Shown: piece by piece, positions 36,785 to 45,275 of the stretch
How positions within the stretch are numbered: position 1 is the first letter of the stretch
Layout: each line of letters begins with the position of its first letter
From: Arthrobacter endolithicus
GTDB taxonomy: Bacteria > Actinomycetota > Actinomycetes > Actinomycetales > Micrococcaceae
NCBI RefSeq assembly: GCF_026627425.1
Contig: NZ_JAPNLH010000007.1
Location: forward strand, 1-64,000
Length of the DNA: 64,000 bases
Direction of reading: 5' to 3'
Position numbers and translations under genes: made by a program
The notes under the pieces: model-generated
The model's input: the letters and a program-made list of their open reading frames with translations, nothing else
Told to the model about the DNA's origin: nothing
The model's database searches: none

Positions 36785-36814
36785 ATGCGGCGCCACCGAA
36801 ACGTGGCGCCGCAT
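36785..36814. terminator. Perfect 12-bp hairpin between creatinase and IclR genes
   Basis: ATGCGGCGCCAC (36785-36796) and GTGGCGCCGCAT (36803-36814) pair perfectly around CGAAAC. No T-run follows on either side, so it may be a partial terminator or an mRNA processing hairpin that sets unequal levels of creatinase and regulator. Confidence 0.7.
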
Positions 36815-36889
36815 GTACCGGTCGATTCGTGCTGCGCTGCCGTCCGGACTGCGCTGCTGTCCAGACCGGCCTGCGCCTAGTTTCCTGTC

Positions 36890-38146
36890 TTAGGCTCCCA
36901 CAATGTTGTGCTCAGGACCGAACGGGAATTTGGTGATGTTCTCCGCGCCGTCCGTGCCGACCACCAGAATGTCGTGTTCGCGGTAGCCGCCGGCGCCTGC
37001 CTGGCCGTCCAACACGGTGATCATCGGTTCCATCGAAACCACCATGCCCGGTTCAAGCACCGTATCGATGTCTTCACGCAGTTCCAGGCCCGCTTCGCGT
37101 CCGTAGTAGTGGCTCAGGACGCCGAAGGAGTGCCCATAACCGAAGGTCCGGTTGGCGAGCAGGCCGCGGTCCACGTAGATCTCATTGAGCTCGGCGGCAA
37201 TATCTTTACAAACGGCGCCGGGCTTGATCAGTTCCAGTCCACGCTTGTGGACTTCGACGTTGACGTTCCACAGTTCCAAAGAGCGTGCATCGGGCTCGCC
37301 CAGGAACAGGGTGCGCTCCAGCGCGGTGTAGTAGCCGCTGGTCATCGGGAAACAGTTCAGGGACAGGATGTCGTGTTCCTGCAGCTTGCGCGTGGTGGCC
37401 CAGTTGTGGGCACCGTCGGTGTTGATGCCGGACTGGAACCAGACCCAGGTATCGCGGATCTCGGAGTCGGGGAACGTGCGGGCAATTTCATGCACCATGG
37501 CTTCAGTGCCGATCAGGGCGACCTCATACTCGGTAATGCCGACCTTGATGGCGTTGCGGATGGCTTCGCCGCCCAGATCACCGATGCGGGCACCGTGCTT
37601 GATCACGGCGATTTCTTCCGCGGACTTGATCATGCGCTGGCGCATGGCGGCCTGTGCCACGTCCACCAGGGTGGCACCGCCGAAGGCGGCCTGGATCTTG
37701 TTGCGGATATCCAACGGCAGGGAGTCGTCCTCGACGCCGAGCCGGCGGACGTTAACACCGCGGGTGCGAAGGGCCTCCTGGATCGCAAATATGTAATTGT
37801 CCCGGCGCCAGTCCGTGTAGACCACGTTGTCGCCGTAACTGCGCCGCCACGGCATGCCCGCATCGATGTTCGCCGTCACGGTGACGGTGTCGTCAGCAGT
37901 GACCACCATGGCGTAGGAGCGGCCGAAGTAGGTGAAGAGGAAGTCCGAGTAGTACTTGATGCTGTGGTAGCTGGTCAGGACAACGGCATCGAGCTCCTTC
38001 GCTGCCATGATTTCCCGAAGACCGGCAATCCGCCGCTCCATTTCGGCGTTGGAAAAGGTCAACTGCACCTTCTCGCCGTTGTGCAGGACCTTGAGGCGTT
38101 CCAGCTCGGATACCGAGGTGGCGTTGACGGGAGTGCTGATGCTCAT
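36890..38146 (-). CDS. Creatinase (creatine amidinohydrolase)
   Basis: A 418-residue pita-bread-fold enzyme (M24 fold) that hydrolyses creatine to sarcosine and urea. It matches my recollection of Pseudomonas creatinase throughout: L-T-S-Y-H-S-I-K-Y-Y-S-D-F near residue 57, N-I-D-A-G-M-P-W-R-R near residue 92, S-G-I-N-T-D-G-A-H-N near residue 238 carrying the catalytic histidine, G-Y-G-H-S-F-G near residue 335, and S-M-E-P-M-I near residue 369. No metal is needed in this family. It sits downstream of the MFS transporter in one transcriptional direction, close to creatininase, which supplies creatine. Urease genes are not in the window. Confidence 0.93.
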   Translation of the reverse strand: MSISTPVNATSVSELERLKVLHNGEKVQLTFSNAEMERRIAGLREIMAAKELDAVVLTSYHSIKYYSDFLFTYFGRSYAMVVTADDTVTVTANIDAGMPWRRSYGDNVVYTDWRRDNYIFAIQEALRTRGVNVRRLGVEDDSLPLDIRNKIQAAFGGATLVDVAQAAMRQRMIKSAEEIAVIKHGARIGDLGGEAIRNAIKVGITEYEVALIGTEAMVHEIARTFPDSEIRDTWVWFQSGINTDGAHNWATTRKLQEHDILSLNCFPMTSGYYTALERTLFLGEPDARSLELWNVNVEVHKRGLELIKPGAVCKDIAAELNEIYVDRGLLANRTFGYGHSFGVLSHYYGREAGLELREDIDTVLEPGMVVSMEPMITVLDGQAGAGGYREHDILVVGTDGAENITKFPFGPEHNIVGA

Positions 38147-38202
38147 TGTTGCTCCTTATAGATAGTGCGTTGTGAAACTGAGGGGAGAATCGGGAGGTGT
38201 GG

Positions 38203-39582
38203 CTACTTCGCCTGAAGAGGGGCCTTGGAAGTTTCCTTGGCACAGGCCACCGCGATCAGCGAGACGACGGCTGCCGCCATCAGGTACCAGCCCGGTGCCA
38301 GTTTGGATCCGGACATGGCGATCAGCGCCGTTGCCACAAACGGGGCAGTGCCGCCAAAGATGGCGTTGGAGAGGTTGAAGCTCACTGCAAAGCCGCTGTA
38401 GCGGACCCTGGTCGGGAACAACTCGGCCAGGAAGCTCGGAAGGGTGCCGTCATTGAGCGTCAGCATGGCGCCGAGCACGATCTGCACGACGAGGATCACA
38501 GCGAAGCTTCCGGTGTCCAGGAGCATGAAAAGCGGGACGGTGAGAACAACGAAGAGTATCGAAGCGGTGATGAGCACCCGTTTGCGGCCGAAGCGGTCCG
38601 AGGCGAGGCCGGTGAGGAAGATGAAGCCAATGTAGGTCAGCAGGGCGATCGTAGTGGCCAGGAAGGATTCCGTCGCCCCGAAGTGCAGTTCCGTGCTGAG
38701 GTAGGTGGGCATGTAGCTGAGAATCACATAGAACCCCACGGCGTTGAGCAGCACAGCGCCCACGGCCAGCAACAGGGACCTCCAGTGGTTCTTGAAAAGT
38801 GACATGACCGGGGCTTTGATAACATCATCTTCATTCTCCAAGGCCCGGAATGCAGGGGTGTCCTCGAGCTTGACGCGGATGTAGCGGCCGATCAGGCCCA
38901 TCGGGGCGGCCAGCAGGAACGGTAGCCGCCATCCCCATCCGTTCATTTGATCCGGGCTGAGGGTCAGAGATAGGACCGCGGCAAGCAAGGAGCCCAGGAG
39001 CAGGCCCGCGGCAGTGCTGGCCGGGACCACCGCGGCGTACAGGCCGCGACGGTTCGGCGGAGCGTATTCGACCAGAAAGGCCGAGGCTCCGGCATATTCG
39101 CCTGCGGCGGAGAAGCCCTGCACAACGCGCACTACCAACAGGGTAATGGGCGCCCAGATGCCGATGGCGTTGTAGCCCGGGATGAGGGCGATCGCGAACG
39201 TGGCGGCGGACATGATCAGGATAGACAGCGACAGGGCGTTCTTGCGGCCCACCTTGTCGCCAATGTGACCCCAAACGAATCCTCCCAAGGGGCGAACGAA
39301 GAAGGATACCGCGAACAGTCCGAAGGTCAGCAGCAGACCTGTTTGCTTGTCCGCCTCGGGGAAAAATGCCCCGGCGATGGTGACGGCCAGGTAGCCATAG
39401 ACGGCGTAGTCGAACCATTCGACGAAGTTGCCGATGAAACTGGCACCAATGACCCGGCGGCGAATGCCTGGATCTATGGTGTGGGGTGCCTGCGGGGTAG
39501 TTGGTTCAGTCACGCTCGTCGACCCGCCCGCGGCAGACACAGTTGCCGACCGCCCGACACTTGAGGATTTGTGATTAGTCAT
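38203..39582 (-). CDS. MFS transporter, metabolite:H+ symporter type, probably for creatine or creatinine
   Basis: A 459-residue transporter with 12 predicted helices. It belongs to the metabolite:H+ symporter group: the loop G-H-I-G-D-K-V-G-R-K between helices 2 and 3 and R-V-V-Q-G-F-S-A-A-G-E near residue 139 are the classic signatures, and S-D-R-F-G-R-K near residue 316 repeats the loop motif. Relatives carry betaine, proline, shikimate or dicarboxylates. Its place between creatininase and creatinase suggests uptake of creatine or creatinine (inference). Start ATG 39582. A TTGACA-17-TAGTCT promoter and a 17-bp palindrome lie upstream. Confidence 0.87.
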   Translation of the reverse strand: MTNHKSSSVGRSATVSAAGGSTSVTEPTTPQAPHTIDPGIRRRVIGASFIGNFVEWFDYAVYGYLAVTIAGAFFPEADKQTGLLLTFGLFAVSFFVRPLGGFVWGHIGDKVGRKNALSLSILIMSAATFAIALIPGYNAIGIWAPITLLVVRVVQGFSAAGEYAGASAFLVEYAPPNRRGLYAAVVPASTAAGLLLGSLLAAVLSLTLSPDQMNGWGWRLPFLLAAPMGLIGRYIRVKLEDTPAFRALENEDDVIKAPVMSLFKNHWRSLLLAVGAVLLNAVGFYVILSYMPTYLSTELHFGATESFLATTIALLTYIGFIFLTGLASDRFGRKRVLITASILFVVLTVPLFMLLDTGSFAVILVVQIVLGAMLTLNDGTLPSFLAELFPTRVRYSGFAVSFNLSNAIFGGTAPFVATALIAMSGSKLAPGWYLMAAAVVSLIAVACAKETSKAPLQAK

Positions 39583-39605
39583 GAAGTCCACCAAAAGGTT
39601 TTGGG

Positions 39606-39622
39606 GTTGCATTGAATGCAAC
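39606..39622. promoter_or_regulatory. Operator palindrome TTGC-N7-GCAA ahead of the MFS gene
   Basis: GTTGCATTGAATGCAAC is a perfect 8+1+8 inverted repeat, 23 bp upstream of the start codon and 11 bp downstream of the predicted -10 box. A repressor bound here would block transcript escape. The core TTGC-N7-GCAA recurs at 56115-56129 ahead of the oxygenase operon. The local IclR regulator is the likely ligand (inference). Confidence 0.7.
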
Positions 39623-39633
39623 GCTGTTGCACC

Positions 39634-39662
39634 AGACTATGTGTGGTGCGGATCACTGTCAA
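39634..39662 (-). promoter_or_regulatory. Sigma-70-type promoter of the MFS/creatinase operon
   Basis: On the minus strand TTGACA (39657-39662) and TAGTCT (39634-39639) are separated by exactly 17 bp. This is one of the best consensus promoters visible in the window. It would start transcription near 39627, just before the palindrome at 39606. Confidence 0.7.
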
Positions 39663-39780
39663 GGGATCACGGCTTGCGTTTGCCGATTGCCTACGAAAAC
39701 CGCGCCGCGGCCGGAAGTATCTGGTTGCGGCACCGACGTCGCAGGGCGGATATTTGCGCCGCGGACAGGAAAGGGCGCCG

Positions 39781-40578
39781 CTAGGCCGGCACACCTGCGG
39801 GCTCGAGAACCAGTTCGCTGGCCAGGTCCATGGCCAGATCGTCAACCACCTGGTCATGGAGCAGTTCACCCTTGGCCGCACTCGACCCGGCTGCTGAGGA
39901 CAGGCAGCCAGTGGCGGGCGTGCGGTCCGGCACCACGGGGAGTCGGTCAAACCGCGGCAGCACCGCGGCCGGACCATCGACAAGACGGTCCATGGCCACT
40001 CTGGCCGGCTCTAGGTAGAGCATGAGCGAGGTCTCCAGAACCCCGCCATGCTCGATCTCCCACCCGGGGAAGCCGTCGGGGTAGACCTGAGCCAGCGTGT
40101 CCGGGGCGACAAAGTCCCAGTAGGACAGCAGCAGCACGCTTGGCTTCGCGCCCGGTCCGATCCCGAGTTCCTCCAAGGCTAAGTCGATCCCCTCATAGAG
40201 GAACTGGTAGTTCTCGAAGTGCCCGTTCACGAAAACCACGTGCCGGACCCCCTGGTTCAAAAAGGACTTAACCAGGTTGCGCGCCACGCTAATAAGCGAG
40301 GCACCATCGAGGCTGGTGGTGCCGCAGAGGTGGTTGCCGCCACCGGACTTTTGCTGGGACTTGTAGCCGTAGGCGATGGGCTGGGCAACGAGCGCCCCCA
40401 GTCGCGTGGCCACCGCCTGCGCGAAATGCGTGGACAGGATTGTGTCCGTCCCCAGCGGCAAATGCGGCCCGTGCTGCTCCAGCGACCCGACAGGGATGAG
40501 GACAATTGCCTCCCCGGACGCCAAAGCCTTGCGGTAGGCGAAGGCGTCCAGGTCTTCCAGAAATACTGACGTGCCCAT
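39781..40578 (-). CDS. Creatininase (creatinine amidohydrolase)
   Basis: A 265-residue zinc/manganese enzyme that opens creatinine to creatine. Metal ligands are visible in G-S-L-E-Q-H-G near residue 33, G-T-D near residue 43 and N-G-H-F-E-N near residue 119. Y-G-Y-K-S-Q-Q-K-S-G-G-G-N-H near residue 70 and E-H-G-G-V-L-E-T-S near residue 178 match my recollection of Pseudomonas creatininase. AAGGAG precedes the ATG. It lies between the NCS1 permease and the MFS gene, all on the minus strand, and feeds creatinase. Confidence 0.93.
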   Translation of the reverse strand: MGTSVFLEDLDAFAYRKALASGEAIVLIPVGSLEQHGPHLPLGTDTILSTHFAQAVATRLGALVAQPIAYGYKSQQKSGGGNHLCGTTSLDGASLISVARNLVKSFLNQGVRHVVFVNGHFENYQFLYEGIDLALEELGIGPGAKPSVLLLSYWDFVAPDTLAQVYPDGFPGWEIEHGGVLETSLMLYLEPARVAMDRLVDGPAAVLPRFDRLPVVPDRTPATGCLSSAAGSSAAKGELLHDQVVDDLAMDLASELVLEPAGVPA

Positions 40579-40605
40579 GGTGGTGCTCCTTGGTGGGTGC
40601 GGCGT

Positions 40606-40647
40606 GCAAAAAACGAACGCTGCGGCGGGTGAAATGGCCGCCGCAGC
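40606..40647 (-). terminator. Rho-independent terminator of the NCS1 permease gene
   Basis: On the minus strand GCTGCGGCGG and CCGCCGCAGC (40619-40647) form a perfect 10-bp stem with a 9-base loop, followed by GTTCGTTTTTTGC. The stem plus T-run is a standard intrinsic terminator, only 12 bp after the permease stop, and separates its transcript from creatininase. Confidence 0.85.
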
Positions 40648-40659
40648 GGAGGTGCGGGC

Positions 40660-42192
40660 TCAGGCCACGGGTTCCGGGATTTTCTCCGCGCAGGCATCGC
40701 CATGCTCTGCCAGCACGGCATCGTCCTGTAGGTCGAGGCGGACGCCTAAGGGCACACCTGCCCGGATGCGCCTGCGGAAGCGAGGGTAGCCGAGCGCGAA
40801 ATATAGGCCCGCGGAGGTGATGGTGCCGGCCAACCAGGAAAAATCGATTCCGCCCAAGGCTGTGGCGATGGGTCCCTGTAGGGCGGGGATCGCGCCGTAC
40901 ATGCACATCCAGGTCATCACGATCCCGGCGAAGAATGCGATGAATGCGACCGGATTGAACGCCTTGAGGTGGGTTTTCTCCGGGGGGAGGAACAGATAGC
41001 TGAAGTTCTTGTGCCGGCGTTCAAAGACGAAATAGTGCACGGCCATAATGCCCCCCCAGGTGGCAACCCACGCCACTATCGCGATCAGCCAAGTGTCCAG
41101 CAATTCACCGAAGTTGCGGGCAAACATGAAGCCGATTACGGCGAGCATAGAAAGGACGCCGACCAGGATGGACAGTTTCTTGCGGGACACCTTGACATCG
41201 AGCGCCTGCACCGCGACACCGAAGGTGTACATGTTGATGATGTTGGTGGCGATCGGACCATGGATGACCAGCAGGATGACAGGAATGGCAAACGTGCCGA
41301 AATTCTCCACGATGAGAGCCCCCGGGTCCGCGCTTCCGTTCTTGGTGGCGAGGCTGGCGCCCAGGATGCCGAGCCAAACGACCGGCAGGAACTGGCCCAG
41401 CACACTGACAGTAAACAGTTTCGACGGTCGTATTTTCTTGCTCACAAACCGCGAATAGTCCGGTGCGTAGGTGAACCAGCCAATTCCCCAGCCGATCCCG
41501 ATGGCGGTCATGACGCCGGACATCGCGGCGATGCGGGGCATTCCGGTGAGGACTTCTCCTGCCGGGCCTGCGTAGGACCAATCGATGTTCAAGTGTGTCC
41601 ACGCGAGGATGGACATGGCGATGAGGACCACGATCGTGGGCGGCATCGTCCAGCGCTCAAACTTGGCGATGGCGTGGTAACCGCGGTAGCAGATAATGAC
41701 CTGGATGCTCATGATGACGCCGGCTGTGCCGATGCGCCAGCCGAAATTTGAAGCCGCCGGGTCCACCCAACCGATCAGTGCGAAGAGGGCCATGACCAGG
41801 TCCAGGATGATCCAGGTATTCACAGCCGCCCATCCGATGGCAATCGTGGCTTGGATTGCCGCTGGCAGGTAGGCGCCCCGGCGCCCGAAGGCGCCTCTGG
41901 AGAGCAACATCCCTGTGGCACCGGTTTTCTGGCCCAAGATGACGAAGAAGCCGAAACCCAGCATGCCGATCAGGTTTCCGACAATGAGCACGAAGAGCGT
42001 ATCGGAAAGGCCGAGCCCCAATTGGATTCCCAGTGCGCCGAGGATCCAGTTGATGGGGGCCACATTGGCACCTGCCCAGATCCAGAACTGACCCGAGAGT
42101 TTTGTAGTCCGCGCCGATTCCGGCACTGGCTGGAGAATGTCTTCTACTTCCTGGGTGGCGTCTTCAGATTTAGTCGCCGATCTTTGTTTCAC
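40660..42192 (-). CDS. NCS1-family cytosine/purine-type permease, probable creatinine importer
   Basis: A 510-residue membrane protein with about 12 helices. G-Q-F-W-I-W-A-G-A-N-V-A-P near residue 34 and R-G-A-F-G-R-R-G-A near residue 98 are NCS1 (CodB-like) signatures, as is Y-A-P-D-Y-S-R near residue 246. Members import cytosine, allantoin, hydantoin or uracil together with Na+ or H+. Location beside creatininase and a divergent PucR-type regulator suggests uptake of creatinine, a cyclic hydantoin-like compound (inference). Confidence 0.87.
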   Translation of the reverse strand: MKQRSATKSEDATQEVEDILQPVPESARTTKLSGQFWIWAGANVAPINWILGALGIQLGLGLSDTLFVLIVGNLIGMLGFGFFVILGQKTGATGMLLSRGAFGRRGAYLPAAIQATIAIGWAAVNTWIILDLVMALFALIGWVDPAASNFGWRIGTAGVIMSIQVIICYRGYHAIAKFERWTMPPTIVVLIAMSILAWTHLNIDWSYAGPAGEVLTGMPRIAAMSGVMTAIGIGWGIGWFTYAPDYSRFVSKKIRPSKLFTVSVLGQFLPVVWLGILGASLATKNGSADPGALIVENFGTFAIPVILLVIHGPIATNIINMYTFGVAVQALDVKVSRKKLSILVGVLSMLAVIGFMFARNFGELLDTWLIAIVAWVATWGGIMAVHYFVFERRHKNFSYLFLPPEKTHLKAFNPVAFIAFFAGIVMTWMCMYGAIPALQGPIATALGGIDFSWLAGTITSAGLYFALGYPRFRRRIRAGVPLGVRLDLQDDAVLAEHGDACAEKIPEPVA

Positions 42193-42238
42193 TGGTTACT
42201 CTTTCCGCCGCTGATTGAAGGTCCCTGCAGAAGTTTAC

Positions 42239-42308
42239 GTGTGATCGACACCACATGATATGTTACAAGTGTCCACATTGCCTCCGATGGAACTTGACAC
42301 AGTGTCCA
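42239..42308. promoter_or_regulatory. GTGTC/GACAC operator cluster between NCS1 permease and pucR-type gene
   Basis: The divergent spacer holds a perfect palindrome GACAC-A-GTGTC at 42296-42306 plus further half-sites: GTGT-N5-ACAC at 42239-42251 and AGTGTCCA at 42268-42275, which repeats exactly at 42301-42308, 33 bp (about three helical turns) away. TTGACA at 42294-42299 overlaps the palindrome and may be the -35 of the regulator gene. A PucR-type activator binding here is the simplest reading. Confidence 0.6.
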
Positions 42309-42356
42309 TCGCCGGGCTGTTTTCAAGCCGCCTGCGGCTAACGAAGGGAATGAGTG

Positions 42357-43862
42357 ATGCTTCCTCTGGCTGAGGTGCTGGACAACGAACTCGTGCGCGC
42401 GGGCCGCCCGCGTATCCGCGCTGGCAAGGAGATGATCGCGGTGAACTCGGTCCGCTGGGTCCATTCAAGTGAGGTGCTGCAAATCGCCCCGCTCCTGCGC
42501 GGGGAAGAGCTTCTGCTGACGGGAGGAGCAGCTCTCTTGGGACTTAAGCCAGCTGCACAGCAGGACTACATCCGCCGACTGGCCGAGCGGCACATCAGCG
42601 CCCTTGTCATCGAAACGGCCGGATTAAGCCGTAAGCTTTCGCCGGAACTGGTTCAGGCCGCCGAAGAATCATCCCTGCCCCTCATCGAGTTTCAATCAGT
42701 TGTCCCGTTCGTGGACGTGGCCGAAGACATTAACCGACGCATCGTCTCGAAGCAGATTGCCGCCCTGCAGACAGCCGACTCCATAGCCCAGCAGTTGATG
42801 GAAGCGCTGGCCTCCGGCGCCACCTTGTCGACGCTGATGGACCTCCTGGCGAAATCGCTGAAGACGCAGGTGGTGCTGATGGATCTGCACGGAGCCGTTC
42901 TGGAAACGGCTGGTGAGCCGATGGAACAGGCCGAACTCACTGAGGTGGAAATCTTCATCGGTGGCATCGCGACTGCGAAACTGGCCATCCACCGCCGGGC
43001 CAGCAGCGACGCTGCCGTGCTCCGGACCATCGGTGAGCGGCTCAGCGGAACGCTGGCTCTGGCCCTGTCGCAGCGTTACCAGCCGACGCTGTCCCAGGTC
43101 GCGGACACGACCCTGATGCGGGCGGTGTTGGATGGTTCCGGGGCGGCGCAGGTGAAGGAGTTTTGCGCGATAGCCGGATTCCCCACCGACCAGTCCGTGC
43201 TGATGATGGAGTTCCGGAGGATAGGTCTGGCCAATATCCAGGGGAGCGCGGAACGCGCGGTGCGTCGGTGCTGCCCCGGTGTGCGGACCTATCAGGAGGG
43301 CGGAAACGTCTATGCCCTGATCCCGTTGGGAAACGCAGGGACCCGGCAGCGACGGTTCAGCATACTGGAGACATTGGAGAAGGAGCTCGCCGAAATTGCC
43401 GTCACTGGGGTCATGGGCCCAACGGTCGTCGATGCCACCTTGGCGCATTGGTCCTTGAGCGAGGCCAAGCTTGCGCATTCCCTAGGTCCGGCGTCCAAGG
43501 TCGGCAATAACCTGTGGGACAGCGAAAACTTTGTGGTGGAGCGGCTGGCCGCCGGTGCGCTGCCGGCGTTGACTGTGGCCCACCTGACCCAGGAATTGGT
43601 CGGCGAACTACTCGAGTACGATAAACGCCGGGGTACCAGGCTCCTGGAAACCCTCGACCAGTGGCTCGTAACCGGCTGTAATACGGCGGAAGCGGCCCGG
43701 ATGCTGTTTCTGGAGCGCCAGTCCATGCACAATCGGCTCACCAGGATATTCGAGTTGCTGGGCGGAGATCCTCGCGGCACGGGCAAGATGGCTGGATTGC
43801 ATCTGGCCGTTCGGCTAGCCGCAGCCCTCCCGCATCACGTGCACGCTTCACGACTGCGCTGA
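42357..43862 (+). CDS. PucR-family transcriptional regulator
   Basis: A 501-residue regulator. The N-terminal PucR ligand-sensing domain (about 5-125) begins P-L-A-E-V-L-D-N-E-L. A GGDEF-like/GAF middle region follows, and the C-terminal PucR helix-turn-helix (about 428-490) includes Y-D-K-R-R-G-T, N-T-A-E-A-A-R-M-L and S-M-H-N-R-L-T-R-I. PucR regulators typically activate purine, allantoin or amide catabolism. It diverges from the NCS1 permease. Start ATG 42357, directly after a GTG, with GAAGGGAA at 42343-42350. Confidence 0.88.
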   Translation: MLPLAEVLDNELVRAGRPRIRAGKEMIAVNSVRWVHSSEVLQIAPLLRGEELLLTGGAALLGLKPAAQQDYIRRLAERHISALVIETAGLSRKLSPELVQAAEESSLPLIEFQSVVPFVDVAEDINRRIVSKQIAALQTADSIAQQLMEALASGATLSTLMDLLAKSLKTQVVLMDLHGAVLETAGEPMEQAELTEVEIFIGGIATAKLAIHRRASSDAAVLRTIGERLSGTLALALSQRYQPTLSQVADTTLMRAVLDGSGAAQVKEFCAIAGFPTDQSVLMMEFRRIGLANIQGSAERAVRRCCPGVRTYQEGGNVYALIPLGNAGTRQRRFSILETLEKELAEIAVTGVMGPTVVDATLAHWSLSEAKLAHSLGPASKVGNNLWDSENFVVERLAAGALPALTVAHLTQELVGELLEYDKRRGTRLLETLDQWLVTGCNTAEAARMLFLERQSMHNRLTRIFELLGGDPRGTGKMAGLHLAVRLAAALPHHVHASRLR

Positions 43863-44196
43863 CGGCATGGCGTGACTGCTGGACGAAAAATGTTGCGCAT
43901 CACGAGCAAGGAGAAGGCAGATGACCGATCCGGCATTTGAGGCAAAAAAGCTACCGCGATACGGTGCTGTAGTCCACGCTCGCACCGTGCGCCCGCGGAG
44001 TGGAGGTGGTGGTCCTGGACGATGAGCGCTGCATCGACATGATGCGCAGCTTCCAACGCGACCATCCGGAACTTTGGGCCGAGGACATCGCTGACTAAAG
44101 CCGAGCGGATGGTGGCGTTTTACCCCGTACGATGCCGGCGACGCGAGGGTCCGCCCCGTCGCCGGGTGGACCCACACGTCACTCGGATATACCGAT
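43863..44196. other. Gene-poor gap between pucR-type gene and proX
   Basis: This 334-bp stretch has no intact gene. It holds a broken small reading frame (43921-44098) and a 9-bp perfect hairpin (CCGGCGACG at 44135-44143 with CGTCGCCGG at 44157-44165) that may terminate the proX operon, although it lacks a T-run. Confidence 0.6.
43921..44098 (+). pseudogene. Broken small gene fragment
   Basis: ATG at 43921 opens a protein-like frame (M-T-D-P-A-F-E-A-K-K-L-P-R-Y-G-A-V-V) that hits a stop at 44023. From about 43972 a second frame reads G-V-E-V-V-V-L-D-D-E-R-C-I-D-M-M-R-S-F, then H-P-E-L-W-A-E-D-I-A-D to TAA at 44096, with no start of its own. A single frameshift near 43970-44000 would join them into a protein of about 58 residues. 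I do not recognise the family. GAAGG at 43913 supports the ATG. Confidence 0.45.
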
Positions 44197-45171
44197 CTAT
44201 TTCAACCAGCCGTCCACGACGCTGCCGTGCGCATCGACCCACTTCTTGGCGGCCGCGTCAGGTTTCATGCCACCTTGAATATCCTTGGCCACGGAATTCT
44301 GGTCTTCGTTGGTCCAGGTGAAGGCCGTGGCCAGCTTCGCTGCCGGCGAGCCGCTGTCGGCGAGCTTCTGGGAGATGATCTTGTTCAGCTTGTACTCCGG
44401 GTAGTCGCACGCGACCTTCTCCGGGTCGGCGTCGCAACCGGGAGTCCAGGCCGGGAGTTCTACCTTGACCAGTGGAACTTCCGAGAGGAACCACTGAGGG
44501 TCGTAGAAATAACCCAGCAGCGGCGTCTTGTTCGCTTCCGCGGTCCGGAAGGACTGGATGAGCGCAGCTTCGGAGCCGGAGAAGACCACCTTGTAGTTCA
44601 GGTTGAGGTTCTTCACCAGCGCTTCGTCGTTGGTCACGAAGGCCGGATCGCCGTCAAGGACCTGCCCCTTGCCCCCGGACTCGGACGTTTTAAACAGGTC
44701 CGCGTACTTGTTTAGGTTTTTGCCGTCCGTGATATCGGGATACTTTGCCGCCATCCACGGCGGTACGTACCAGCCGATGTGGCCCACGTTCCCGGTCAGG
44801 CCGGCGTCGACGGCGACCTTTTGATCGGTAATGTACTGTTTCGCCAGATCATCATGACCCCAGTTTTCCATGATGACGTCCACCTGGCCGGAGGCGAATC
44901 CCTGCCAGGAGATCTGCTCGTTCAGGTTCTTTTCCACCACCGTGCAGCCGAGCTTGTTGGTGGCCACGTAGTTGTACACCGCGGCATCGGCGGTGTAGCC
45001 GACCCAGGCGTTCAAAGCGACGTTGACCGTCCCGCAGTCGGTTTTGGCCGCGGCGCCGGGCGCCGCCTGATTCACTGCTGCGCTGCCGCAGCCGGTGAGC
45101 AGCATGAGCGCCCCGACTGTCGCGGCGGCGGCGGGGAGACTGCGTTTGAGGAGCCCTGCGGTTCTGGACAT
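44197..45171 (-). CDS. proX: Glycine betaine/choline ABC transporter substrate-binding lipoprotein
   Basis: A 324-residue binding protein. The lipobox L-T-G-C ends at residue 28. The OpuAC/ProX fold follows with L-N-A-W-V-G-Y-T-A-D near residue 52, M-E-N-W-G near residue 100, W-Y-V-P-P-W near residue 133 and F-Y-D-P-Q-W-F near residue 222. Aromatic residues in such blocks usually form the cage for trimethylammonium groups. It is the last gene of the betaine operon. The ligand (choline or betaine) is inferred from the neighbours. Confidence 0.88.
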   Translation of the reverse strand: MSRTAGLLKRSLPAAAATVGALMLLTGCGSAAVNQAAPGAAAKTDCGTVNVALNAWVGYTADAAVYNYVATNKLGCTVVEKNLNEQISWQGFASGQVDVIMENWGHDDLAKQYITDQKVAVDAGLTGNVGHIGWYVPPWMAAKYPDITDGKNLNKYADLFKTSESGGKGQVLDGDPAFVTNDEALVKNLNLNYKVVFSGSEAALIQSFRTAEANKTPLLGYFYDPQWFLSEVPLVKVELPAWTPGCDADPEKVACDYPEYKLNKIISQKLADSGSPAAKLATAFTWTNEDQNSVAKDIQGGMKPDAAAKKWVDAHGSVVDGWLK

Positions 45172-45225
45172 TGTTCTCTCTCTTTACGGTGGGGGCGGTA
45201 CTGCCGGAAATGCCATCGGTGGAAA

Positions 45226-45275
45226 CTGGGGTCGGCATCCGGGGGGAATGCTGGGGTCGGAATGCCTGGGGTCAG
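45226..45275. repeat. Three CTGGGGTC(G/A)G repeats in the proX-proW spacer
   Basis: CTGGGGTCGG occurs at 45226-45235 and 45251-45260, and CTGGGGTCAG at 45266-45275, the last reaching into the stop codon of the permease gene. The copies are unevenly spaced (25 and 15 bp). No function is evident. Confidence 0.6.

Noticed and set aside
36908-38161. A 417-codon plus-strand frame opposite creatinase
   Set aside because: The creatinase frame carries all active-site motifs. The opposite frame has none.
39583-39780. Small plus-strand gene in the spacer between MFS and creatininase genes
   Set aside because: Frames here overlap a convincing promoter and operator and have no ribosome site; the translation resembles no protein.
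44135-44165. Strong rho-independent terminator after proX
   Set aside because: The 9-bp stem is perfect but no T-run follows on either strand, so I mention it only within the gap description.
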